64,000 nt of DNA from positions 188,501 to 252,500 of the forward strand of contig JASEVX010000033.1 in the NCBI GenBank assembly GCA_031761405.1, in the 5' to 3' direction. A program made the translations under genes and the position numbers. Position 1 is the stretch's first letter; each line of letters begins with the position of its first letter. Positions 22,310-33,000 of the stretch are shown piece by piece. Source of the stretch: Serripes groenlandicus (Eukaryota; Mollusca; Bivalvia; Cardiida; Cardiidae). Under the pieces are notes generated by a model. The model was given only the letters and a program-made list of their open reading frames with translations. It did not search any database and was not told the origin of the DNA.

Positions 22310-22754
22310 AATCCCCTTCCCCACTTGTGCAGACACATTTTGATGCATCCACAGCAGACGACTTTTAAAACCATTTTGACATTATGAGAAATTTCTCCAA
22401 ATGCCACAATGTTTTCAACTCTATTCAGTAATAATTATTTTTCTCTCATTTTTAGAGTTTCCATATTTTTGATTTAAATGTTTTTAACCCTTTCCCTCAT
22501 ATAGACACTTTCTGACGCCTCTGCAGCAGACGGCGTTTTGAAAACATAGTGACAAAAGAAGAAATTGCACAAAACGTGCAATTTCTCCTTTTGCCACAAT
22601 GTTTTTCACTTTTTGTCATAGGTTATCCATTCAATTATGGAGATTTTCGATGTTTTGGCAAAAAACGTTCAAAGTCGTCTGCTGCAGAATTGTTGTATGA
22701 GGGAAAGGGTTAAAGTCGTCTGCTGCAGATTTGTTGTATGTGGGAGAGGGTTAA
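22310..22754 (+). mobile_element. Old TTAA-MITE interrupted by a young copy (outer element)
   Basis: The left part runs 22310-22487. The right part resumes at 22710 with TTAAAGTCGTCTGCTGCAG and ends GGGAGAGGGTTAA at 22754. Removing the young copy together with one TTAA rejoins a normal old element. Confidence 0.9.
22484..22713 (+). mobile_element. Young TTAA-MITE nested inside an old copy, 230 bp
   Basis: Perfect TTAA on both sides (22484-22487, 22710-22713) and a 222-bp core from CCCTTTCCC to GGGAAAGGG. Subfamily GCAC/GTGC. Inserted at a TTAA that belonged to the host MITE. Confidence 0.95.
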
Positions 22755-23313
22755 GACTGTTATATGTGACATGATTTAGCATTTCATCGCTACTGAGCAG
22801 AATTTTGATTCTCTACTGTATACTGGTACCTGAAATCCAACAATCTTAAAAATTTATGAAATTTAAAAAGATGACATAATAAACTAAAATTATCAATATT
22901 CGAAAAACATAAAACCAGTAAAATCACTTGCAAAATAAAGGACAAATACTAACAGCTCAAAGCCAAAGAAAAAGGTTTTCAAATCTGGATCAAAATTATA
23001 ATTTAAAATTTCATTGAGCGATGCTTCGGGAAAACCTACTTTATCGCAGTGGTTATACATGTTGAAACTGACATGCCTGCACATCAAACCCAATGATCCA
23101 AATGGATACTGCAGATTATTGAAACCTTCGATAACCACTTGGTGAACAATGCAGTCATGATTGAATGCAAGGATGCGCTCGCTGGATCTAGGCTGATCTC
23201 AAATGCCTGTTAAACGATTGTCTCAGAGCACAAGCACAGCTTAATTGTTTTTCTCATGATGTTTAAAAAAGGTTGACTATAAAAAGTGGCAGATCAGAGA
23301 AAGGCTAAAACGG
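22755..23313. other. Unannotated stretch
   Basis: No repeat boundary or exon recognised. The open frame at 22893-23138 (minus) has no domain. Confidence 0.4.
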
Positions 23314-23503
23314 TTAACCTTTTCCAACGTAAAACAAATCTGCAGCAGACGACTTTAAAAACATACCTGCCAAAAATATGCTAAAAACTAGCAATTTCAC
23401 TTTTAGTCTTAGGTTATCCGTTCAATTATAGAGATTTTCCATTTTTTTGACAAAATATTCTAAGTTGTCTGCTGCAGAATTGTCGTATGAGGGAAAGGGA
23501 TAA
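23314..23503 (-). mobile_element. TTAA-MITE with mosaic ends
   Basis: The left half is of the CTGCAGCAGACGACTTT type and the right half also ends with CTGCTGCAGAATTGTCGT. Both ends therefore resemble the same terminus, and the hairpin centre is shortened. Right boundary GGGATAA. Confidence 0.75.
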
Positions 23504-23617
23504 GGCAAAATGTGAAGGAAATGGTGAAACTCGTTTTTTGTTTAAAATTTGTCTCCATTATGACAGAGTTGAATAAAAACATTCCAGGAGCAAATTTATC
23601 GAAACTATACATAAACC

Positions 23618-23865
23618 TCGAGGGCTTGGCGTGAAAAGGTTGTAACTTTAATTAGTATTTTTTTACCAAGGTTAATCACCTCGCAATAAAGTCTTTATAA
23701 GCCTTAACTCATTTTACTTGGTAAACGATGGAAATTTAGGTGCCATTGCTCGTTCTGAGCAATGGCACCTAAATTTGCATTGTTTACAAAGGGGTCAAAA
23801 TTGCCCCTAAACCAGGGTTTTCAAAACAGGTTTTTAGTTACAACCGTTTCACGCCAAGCCCTCGA
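23618..23865. mobile_element. Second MITE family with 31-bp terminal inverted repeats
   Basis: The left end TCGAGGGCTTGGCGTGAAAA and right end TTTCACGCCAAGCCCTCGA are inverted copies, and the match extends through GGTTGTAACT with one mismatch over about 31 bp. A perfect inner palindrome is built from TTAGGTGCCATTGCTC and its complement around position 23758. Unrelated in sequence to the TTAA family but with the same design (terminal plus central inverted repeats). Superfamily not assigned. Confidence 0.88.
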
Positions 23866-23956
23866 CCTGTACTAATTATATATAAATACTGTGCAGTACT
23901 ATTACAGCTTAAGCCTTTGTCTCATGAATTATTTTTAGACCCTCTAAAATTGATTT

Positions 23957-23962
23957 TTTATT
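23957..23962 (-). terminator. Candidate polyadenylation signal of the RhoGAP gene
   Basis: AATAAA on the minus strand, about 860 bp after the stop codon. If used, the 3' UTR would contain the nested MITE pair and the repeat at 23998-24369. Weak evidence. Confidence 0.25.
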
Positions 23963-23997
23963 TCGAAAAACAAAAAGATTAAAAACATCTGTAAACA

Positions 23998-24369
23998 AGA
24001 TGTGTTTGTGAAACACTGATGCCCCCGAATGGCAACATCTAGGTCAAAGGTCAAGGTCGCAAGGTCAAATCTGATAGAAAGGTCATGTCACAAGGAATAC
24101 ACATGTGAAATATGGTAGCCGTACCTGTTATGGTTCAAAAGTAGTGGTCAAGGTTAAAGTTTTTTTCGAGGAATGGCAACATCTAGGTCAAAGGTCAAAA
24201 ATGTTGGTACTGACAGAAAGGTCATGTCACAAGGAATACACATGTGAAATATGGTAGCCGTACCTGTTATGGTTCAAAAGTAGTGGTCAAGGTTAAAGTT
24301 TTTTTCGACAAACAGACAGACAGGCCAAAAACTAGATGCCCACCGAATCGGTGATTCCGGGGGCATAAA
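23998..24369 (+). repeat. Dispersed repeat with GATGCCCCCGAA...TTCCGGGGGCAT ends and an internal duplication
   Basis: Ends are short inverted repeats (CTGATGCCCCCGAA / TTCCGGGGGCATAAA). An internal block from GAATGGCAACATCTAGGTCA to GGTTAAAGTTTTTTTCGA occurs twice (24027-24169 and 24171-24309). The two are nearly identical, so the duplication is recent. Confidence 0.8.
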
Positions 24370-24437
24370 AAAATGTTAGAAGATACATATCTTTTCGACA
24401 AAAAATTAAAATCAAATAGAAAGGAGGAATTTTCTAT

Positions 24438-24805
24438 TATAAACCCATTTCCACATGAAGATGTAATTAATGGATCTGCAGCAGACAAACTATTATGGCA
24501 AATGAGAAACAGTTCAAAATGAGCAATTTCTACCTTTACCTTTTTCAACATTGTTTTCAAAAGTTGCCTGCTGCTTGCAGATGCATTAACCCTTTCCCTC
24601 ATACGACAATTCTGCAGCAGACGACTTTGAACATATTTTGTCAAAAAATAGAAAATTTCTATAATTGAATGGATAACATATGACTAAAAGTGGAAAACAT
24701 TGTGGCAAAAGAAAAAATTGTCACTATGTTTTCAAAAAGCCATCTGCTGCAGAGGCGTCAGAAAGTGTATATATGAGGGAAAGGGTTAAAATGGGAAATG
24801 GTTAA
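24438..24805 (-). mobile_element. Old TTAA-MITE interrupted by a young copy, next to the RhoGAP stop codon
   Basis: The outer left part is 24438-24599 and the outer right part is 24786-24805 (AATGGGAAATGGTTAA). Its edge is about 14 bp from the stop codon at 24820-24822, so the 3' UTR begins essentially in transposon sequence. Confidence 0.85.
24596..24789 (-). mobile_element. Young TTAA-MITE nested, internally deleted (194 bp)
   Basis: TTAA on both sides. Minus orientation from CCCTTTCCCTCATACGACAA to TATATGAGGGAAAGGG. It lacks about 36 bp from one side of the central hairpin. Confidence 0.92.
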
Positions 24806-24819
24806 GAAACTATTGATAA

Positions 24820-27062
24820 CTAATTCCGTTTTGAAGTAATTCTTCCTTCCCCTTGACTCGCCAGCAGGTCTGGATTACTTCCCCTGATTCTTTCATTGTG
24901 TAACCAAGTCATCATATTGCTGCTTGGACCTAGATTACTGTTTGAACTAACGACGGGTCTTAACTGCTCCCACGCAGAGAGGCGTTGTTCTTTGCTGGTT
25001 GCTTCGCGAAGAGCATCCATGTGCTCTGAGTCATTTGTACCGCCAACAGTGTGCCGGCGTCGTTTTCTTTTTTCACTCCGTTTATTACGACTGGAGGGTG
25101 GGGGTGAAGCAGACCGACTTTTACCCAAAATGTTTTGATTTTGCACGTCTGTTATGCTTTTATTTTTAATATCATCATTTTTGTTTTTATCACTTATACT
25201 TTTCGATAACTTTACGTTCACTTCTGTTTTTTCAGACTTTGTAATCGGTCTGTATTCTATCGCAGTTCTCACTGGTGAATGCACCAATGTTGGTTCCCAT
25301 TTTTTTGGGCTAGTCAAAGTCACTGATGACATCACAGGTTTAGAAATAAACTGAGGCACTGAATAACTGCAACTCTGCCGGCTATCGGCAGACATTACCG
25401 ATGGACTGGAGATAACAACCATCACGGAGGAAACGCGAGATTCCACTTCTTGTCGGTCGGCCATTCTCACTGAAGGAATATTTACAGTTGCATTTTCAAC
25501 TGAGAAAGTTAAATCACTCTGCAGGTTCAAGCCATGAGTATTTCTCCCCTCGCTATAGACAGGGTTGTATATCGTAGACCGTTCAAATCTAGTAGCTAGT
25601 CCGATTTTAGCATCCGTTTTAGGAGGGGTCCGGTGTAAACTAGGATCTCTAAACTGTTTTGCAGGCAATTCCGTTGCACTACCCTGTCTGTTCATCATAG
25701 ATAAGGGAACCTGAGGGGGTAGCCCTCCCTGGTTTGAATTTCCTGGTGACCCTCCAGAGTCCTGGGTGGTAGAAGTAGAACTTGTATTTATACTAGTATT
25801 ACTTGATACATGGGGTGATGGATGTCTGGCAGGAATAGAGGTTGTTATTTGAGGTATTTTTTGACTAGACAAAGTTTGTAACTTTTGATCGAAAGTTGAT
25901 GTCAAGGTCGTCAAAAGGTCATAGCCATCTTCAGAGTCTGTGGATGCCCATGACATTCTGTTGTCCCGTTTTTCTATCAGGTCAATTAAGGAGTCTAATG
26001 ACCCCCTTCTTATAATAGAGCTACAACGACTTATACCACCAACCCTACGCTTTATGTCCCCATGGTGGTCACCTTTCATTCTCTCTGAATGATCTCCTTT
26101 ACGTGCACGCACATGAGCCAGTGGTCTACTGTGACCATGGCTATGTCCATCAGTCATGTTTTCTAGAGAACTGGTCCGTTTAGACTGTGTCACAAGAGAC
26201 TCGACACTCGTTTGTCTTGGAGGTCGCGAAGACCTATCACCTCTTACAGACTGAGTATTACCTTTAATAACAAAGAACTTGCCACCACTTGGTGAGTCTT
26301 TTACGCCGCATTTGCCACTAGAACCAGGCTTTTTTCCACTCCCACTGGTGTTAGAGTTTCTGAGTAAATCGGTTTCTAATTTCCGTTTATTGTTATAGTA
26401 ATCACTAAAACCGTATTGCGAGTATTGCGCGTTTAACAGATCCTCCACGCTATGTCGATCCTCTATTTCAAGCTCCTGTTGGGTCTGTAAAATATCCTGC
26501 TCTATTCTCTGTTTTTCTAACTTCCGTTTCTCCAGATCTCTCTGTCTCCGCTCCTCTCTTTCTCTCAAAGCTCTTGCCTCAAGTTCAATCCGTCGTAAAC
26601 TATTCAAAGTCTCCCGACTTAGTCTATAATTACTACTTTGTGTACCATGTGACATTTCCAGTTCGTCGTTTTTATCCAGCATTGATTCGTCTGAGAAATA
26701 CCTAGTTGTGGGAGTTAGATAAGCAGAGGCAGCTGCTTCCTTCTCAGCATCCATGTACTCAAAATCCGACAGTTCTCGCTCAAAGTCCTGTGACTTTGCC
26801 ATTCTTCTCTCTGGCGGGGGTTCCTGGGTTGATGTCTGAATAATCTCTGAAGTTCGCTGTACGGTTAGGTTTGGGCTGCTCCTAGAAGTGGTGTCGATTT
26901 TACGGCGAAATTTAATTTCCTGATCGATGTTTCGCTCGTTGTATTTGGGTGGAGGCTCCGAAATGGTTACATTTCGTTTTTCTGTAACAACTTCTTGACC
27001 CTTCAGTTTCCTGTTGGCTGCCTCGACTATACTGCTTACGATTTGTTTCGGGTTGATGGTAT
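24820..27062 (-). CDS. ARHGAP21: RhoGAP gene terminal exon: C-terminal tail and stop
   Basis: Acceptor TTTTTGTCATTCCAG, then 746 codons and TAG at 24822-24820. It opens DTINPKQIVSSIVEAANRK, like the vertebrate segment after the GAP domain. A charged coiled coil (LNSLRRIELEARALREREER onward) lies about 26,440-26,620. A family-type motif RRGSLDSLIDLIEKRDNRMS then SWASTDSEDGYDLLTTLTST lies about 25,890-26,020. Near the end come RRRHTVGGTND, AWEQLRP and MMTWLHNERIRG. The rest is disordered, rich in S, T and P. No frameshift or internal stop. Confidence 0.93.
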
Positions 27063-30000
27063 CTGGAATGACAAAAACACATGGACAGTTGAGCCTCAAT
27101 ACAGGAAAACAAGTCTTCCTGTATGTGTGACAACTTTAGCTGTAGATCAGACTGCGCAGATACTGAACTGTATGTACACCGCATAGTCAACGGATCATTA
27201 ATCCTTTCCTAGACACAACCGATTTGCAGCAGACAACTTTGAAATTATCTAGCAAATAATATTGAAAACCTCAATAAATGAAAGTTTAATTATTGAGTAG
27301 ATTTCGAAAACATTATTGCAAAAGGAGAAAATGCTCATTATGAGCAGGTTTTTCCTTTTTCACTAAAATGCTTCAAAACTCATCTGTCGCGAATGCATCT
27401 GCAAGTGGGAAAGGGTTAAGGAAGTATCTGCTGCAGATAATCGAAAGTGTCTGTTCGGTTAATTTAAAAGATTCACTTGACATAGTTATGCTTACCCAGA
27501 TCTGCAACAGACTTCTTTGAAAAAATATCAACAAAAAATATAAAATAACTCTAAAATGAAAGTATAATTAATAACAATTTTTAAAACATTGTGGTGAAAG
27601 TAGAAGTTGCTTATATTGAGCAATATATCCTTTTGCAAGATTGTTATATAGAAAGATATTTTCAAAGTGGTCTGCTGCAGATTTGTTGCATGTGGAAAAG
27701 AGGTAAAACGAGATACCAACCTAAATCGTCTCTAGAACTTCCATTCGTCTGTGCGGACAGGATGGATGTGCACTCCGTCACATCTTCTTCCGTCGGTATG
27801 TAGTTATCCATGTCCCAGGAGCCAAAGAACCATTCATCCTGTAACAAAAACCATCATTAGGGTTTTACACAAATTTCAACAGTATTTCATTTAAATCACG
27901 CTGACAAATACACTTATCCATGATCCCTGATTGACAAAGCCATTTTGTCTGCTTTCATCAATTTTTCAGTTATATCTAGGCATTTCTTGGGTAAGTCACA
28001 AGCATTACTGGTCAACATATTTTGACAGGGACTCACCCCAGAATCCTGAGCACCAAGGAGGGAAAGCTGTTACTACGATATTTAAAGCCAGATCTGGGAT
28101 CAAGCATACAATTACCTACACCTTAGGAGGATGCTCTGCAACTATACCACCGGTCCGGTCTGACCAAACAGTACTAGGCTAGGAAAGGTCTCTTAAACTA
28201 CACCACCGTGCCGATCTGACCAAGCAGTACAAGGCTAGTAAAGGTCTCTTTAACTACACCACCTGGCCGGTCTGACCAAGCAGTAAAGGCTAGGAAAGGT
28301 CTCTTTAACTACACCACCTGGCCGATCTGACCAAGCAGTACAAGGCTAGGAAAGGTCTCTTTAACTACACCACGTGGCCGGTCTGACCAAGCAGTAAAGG
28401 CTAGGAAAGGTCTCTTTAACTACACCACCTGGCCGATCTGACCAAGCAGTACAAGGCTAGGAAAGATATCTTTAACTACACCACCTGGCCATCTGACCAA
28501 GCAGTACAAGGCTAGGAAAGGTCTCTTTAACTACACCACCTGGCCGGTCTGACCAAGCAGTCCTAGGCTAGGAAAGGGCAGAACACCATGACTGTCTAGA
28601 GCTTGGATCAAACCTGGGATGTCAGGTCTAGTATGAGTAGCACTAACCACTCTCCCAAGGCAGCTTCCTAACATCACAGGGGCAGATATCAGATTTCCTT
28701 TTTGTACTGCCTACATAACTTAACATAACATGAACTTCATTACTCAAACCGACAGGTACATGCGAGTTATTACAAAAGTCATTAAAAAAACTATCTTGGA
28801 AAAACCTTTAAACCTTCAAGGCTTGATGCACCAACAAGCAGATGACTTTTGAAAACACTGTGGCAAAGTCTAAATGAGCAATTTCCATTTTTGTCACAAT
28901 GTTTTCAACTATTTACAATAATGATATTTTCATTCATAGCCATCATCAATATTTTTGCCCAGATATATATAAGTCATCTGCTGCAGGTTTGTTGCATGTG
29001 GAAAAAGGTTTAATAGTTTGGTACATCGTACATTTTGAGCAAATTTACTCTCTTTCTAATGTTATCAAAAGTTGTCTGGTATTGTGGCATAAAAACTTGT
29101 CACAATGTTTTCTAATTCCAATAATTAAACTTTTATAGAGATCTATATGCTGCAAATTTGTTGTATCAGGAGAAGGGTAAACAGCTAAATAAAAAGTATA
29201 CTTACATGTAAAACAATGCTCTCAATAATCTTACAATGATCAGACATATCTGTGACCATGGACAGCATATTATCATCACCTTTCCTGATCAAGGATGGCC
29301 CAAAGACAATGGCAAGATTCTTAGCTTCCATCTGGAAAATTTATATCGGACATCATTTAACACTCTCCAACTTGTAGCCTGCAGCAGAAGGCTTTTGAAA
29401 AAATTGTGACTAAAGGAGAAATTGCTCAAAACATAGCAATTTCTCCTTTTGCCACAATGTTTTCAACTATGGAATAATTTAACTTCTATTTAAAAAGATT
29501 TTCCTTATTTTTGCTCAAATGTTTTCGAAGTCGTCTGCTGCATATTTGTTATATGTGGGAAAAGTTAAATAATATACCAAACATGTACATGATAACATTA
29601 ACCGGAGCATGATATTTAACCCTTTCCCATACGACAATTCTGCAGCAGACGACTTTGAACATATTTTGTCAAAACATAAAAAAACTCCATAATTGAATGG
29701 ATAACCTATGACAAAAAGTGGAAAACATTGTGGCAAAAGGAGAAATTGCACGTTTTGTGCAATTTCTTCTTTTGTCACTATGTTTTCAAAAAGCCGTCTG
29801 CTGCAGAGGCGTCAGAAAGCGTCTATATGAGGGAAAGGGTTCAGTGGTTGTTTAACGGAGATGGCCGCTTACACATATTGGACTGTTTATTATCAAAAGG
29901 TTTTTCATACAAAAGGGGAGATAATTTCAAAAATAAGCACACTAGATTTATGCTCCTCTTATATCTTCATTTTTCTGATCACAAGGTATAAATAAGTGTT

Positions 30001-33000
30001 GCAGCTTTAACGTGAATCTGCCAAACACAAACAAAGTCATGACCAATAGATGCAAAGCGTAACGGTTTGTAAACCGAGAAGTGATCCCTTATTGTTTACC
30101 TGACTTTTCTTCTTTTACCACAACATGTTCAAAAGCCATCTGCATCAGATGCTTCAAATTGACTCTGCAGGTGGTGAAGGGTTAATATAAGTTGTTAGAA
30201 TTGATGTAAAATTAATCAAGATAAAACTAGAAATATCACTGAAGATGATGAATACCCACAGCTGGTGCCTGACAATATACATATTTATGTGAAATTCAAG
30301 GGGCCATAACTCATTTAAACAAAATTATTCCAGTGCAACACGCCCAACAATATGCACAACTAGGCTTGGTATCAATCATTCTTGTGAAGTTATATTGAAT
30401 TCTGACCAAGGGTTGCTGAGAAATAGTGTTCACAAGAAATGTCCACAGACCAACGGACCGACAAGCATGACTCCTATATACTATGTATCTGGGGGTATAA
30501 TAACAAAAAAAGATAACTTACTCTGTTTACATCCCCATACTGGGCTACTTTGTTTAGATGTTTGGCAAGATGTTTGAATGTCTCAAAATGGTGTTCCGGT
30601 AGCTCATGAATTCTTTTCTTCAACTTCAACATCCGTTTTTCAGGATCGTCCGTTCGGTTGGCATCGATGAAGGGTTGATACAGATCTGTTTAATCAGGGA
30701 GAAAAATTAAGAACATAAAGATTGATGAATCGATTGGTTTTTGGCCTGGGGCTTTAACCCCTGGTCATAGTAGTAATACAATTTTTTTTTTGAGTTGGCA
30801 GCCTGCTAATTGCTATTAGCACCAAACAATGCATGAGAAACTGCACAAGAAAGATAGTTCATCATGGATTCAACAAAACTGCATTTAAAAGGTTAGGATC
30901 TCCCCCATAAATATCATTTTAATGTTGTTGGAACATCAGTGAAAAACTTAAGGTGTGAGCACTCCAATATAAGTTTAAGAAATGCTTTAGTGATTAATGC
31001 GCCGAAAGGTCAAATATGGGGGGGGGGGGGGGGGGGGGGTAAGGAAAGGTGTAGTGCGTAGAAAAATTAATTGTTAACAAAGAAAAAAGTGTGGCATATG
31101 TAGTGGCGGATTTAGCGGGTGCCCATAGGGCCGGTACCCGACTCCCCCCACCCCACAAAAGAAATATACAATGGCAGATTAACCGGGGTGCCGTAGGGCC
31201 TGGCCTCTGCGTCTAAAAATCCAACCTTCCAGCAGCCCCACGGCCGTCAAGCACTGCAGTGCTTTTATTATTTGTAGTTTTCAACAATTTAAATTAAACC
31301 CTTTCCCACCTGCAGACACATTTTGACGCAAAAGCAGCAGACGACTTCTGAGAACATTGTGACCAAAGGTGAAATTGCTCATGATGAGCAATTTCTCCTT
31401 TGGCCACAATGTTTTCTACTTTATTCAACACTTAAGCTATCTTTTATGGAGATTTTTCAGGTTTTTGTCAAGATGTTTTCAAAGTTGCATGCTGCAGATT
31501 TGTTGTATGTGGAAAAGGGTTAATCAGTCTTATCACGGCGGCCAATTTACCTTCCCGTGAAATTGTATAGATAATTCATTTTGTGGTAAATAAGGCTAAT
31601 TTGGTTCGTCTACCTGATAATTAATTATCATAAATCACAAATTTAAGACATTACTTAACCCTTTCCCACCTGTAGACACATTTTGACAAATATGCGGCAG
31701 AAGACTTTTGAAAACATTGTGACAAAAAGAGAAATTGCTCAAAACAAGCAATTTCTCCTCTTGCCACAATGTTTTCTACATTTTCCAGTAATATATACCT
31801 TCATTATAGAGATATACCAGGTTTCTGCCAACATGCTTTCAAAGTCATCTGCTGTATGTGGGAAAGGGTTAACAATATGCAATTATGTTTCCATGATGAC
31901 ATTTTCTACTATTCTAAGCATTATATGTACTAAACTACTAAGTACACTTTAAACAAAATTTTTTTTTAGATAAACCCCATACCCTCAATCAACCAATCAG
32001 AAGCAGACACATTTGAAAACATCTAAACAACAATATGGATAATTTCCATAAATGAGAGTGTATTTTTAAATGTCATGGCAAATAGAGAAATTGCTCATGA
32101 GCAATTTATTCTTTTGTCAGAATGTTTTCAAAATTCTGCTGAAAAATCTGAAAAAACTCCATAAAAGATAGCTTAATTGTTAAATAAAGTTGAAAACATT
32201 GTGGCAAAAGGAGAAATTGGTCATCATGAGCAATTTCACCTTTGGACACAATGCTTTCAAAAGTTGTCTGCTGCAAATGTGTTTGAATGCGTCTGAAGGG
32301 GGGGAAAGAGTTCCCTTTCCCTCATATAGACGCTTACTGACGCCTCTACAGCAGACATCTTTTTGCAAACATAGTGACAAAAGAAGAAATTGCTCAAAAC
32401 GAGCAATTTCTCCTTTTGCCACAATATTTTCCAACTTTTAGTCATAGGTTATCCATTCAATTATAGAGATTTTCTATTTTTTTACAAAATATGTTTAAAG
32501 TCGTCTGCTGCAGAATTGTCGTATGAGGGAAAGAGTTAAGACTCGTGTTATAAAAGCCTCATACCATCTGGAATAAGAGGTTCGGGAAGTTCTCTGAAGA
32601 AAGCTTTCAGCAAGCTGCTGATGACATTTACATCGGACCATTTATCAAGGCTAAGGTTCATGAACTCTATCCCCTTGTTGAACTCCTCCTGCAGCATGGT
32701 GACCCCTGCCTTGTTGCCGGGGATACGGTAGACCCCGATCATTTCCAGCCCCTTGGCCTCTATGATCTGTGTGCACAAGTCTACAATTAGGGGTAAAAAC
32801 TGAAATATAACAAAAAAGAGATGATAACAAAATATCCTTTAAACCTCATACAGACGCTTTCTGATGCCTTTGCAGCAGACAGCTTATTGAAAACATTTTG
32901 GCAAAGGAAGAAATTGCTCAAAACAAGCAATTTCTCCTTTTGCCACAATATTTTCCACTTTTAGTCATAGGTTATCAATTCAATTATAGAGATTTTCTAT

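Noticed and set aside
26912..27190. Open frames overlapping the RhoGAP terminal exon on both strands
   Set aside because: Shadow frames of the real exon; the minus-frame part before 27062 is intron followed by a splice acceptor.
29728..29850. A recurring open frame starting MWQKEKLHVLCNFFFCHY, seen in many places on both strands
   Set aside because: It is the translation of the young TTAA-MITE hairpin and repeats wherever a copy lies (for example 39976, 51568, 54221, 60710). Its conservation reflects recent transposition, not protein selection.
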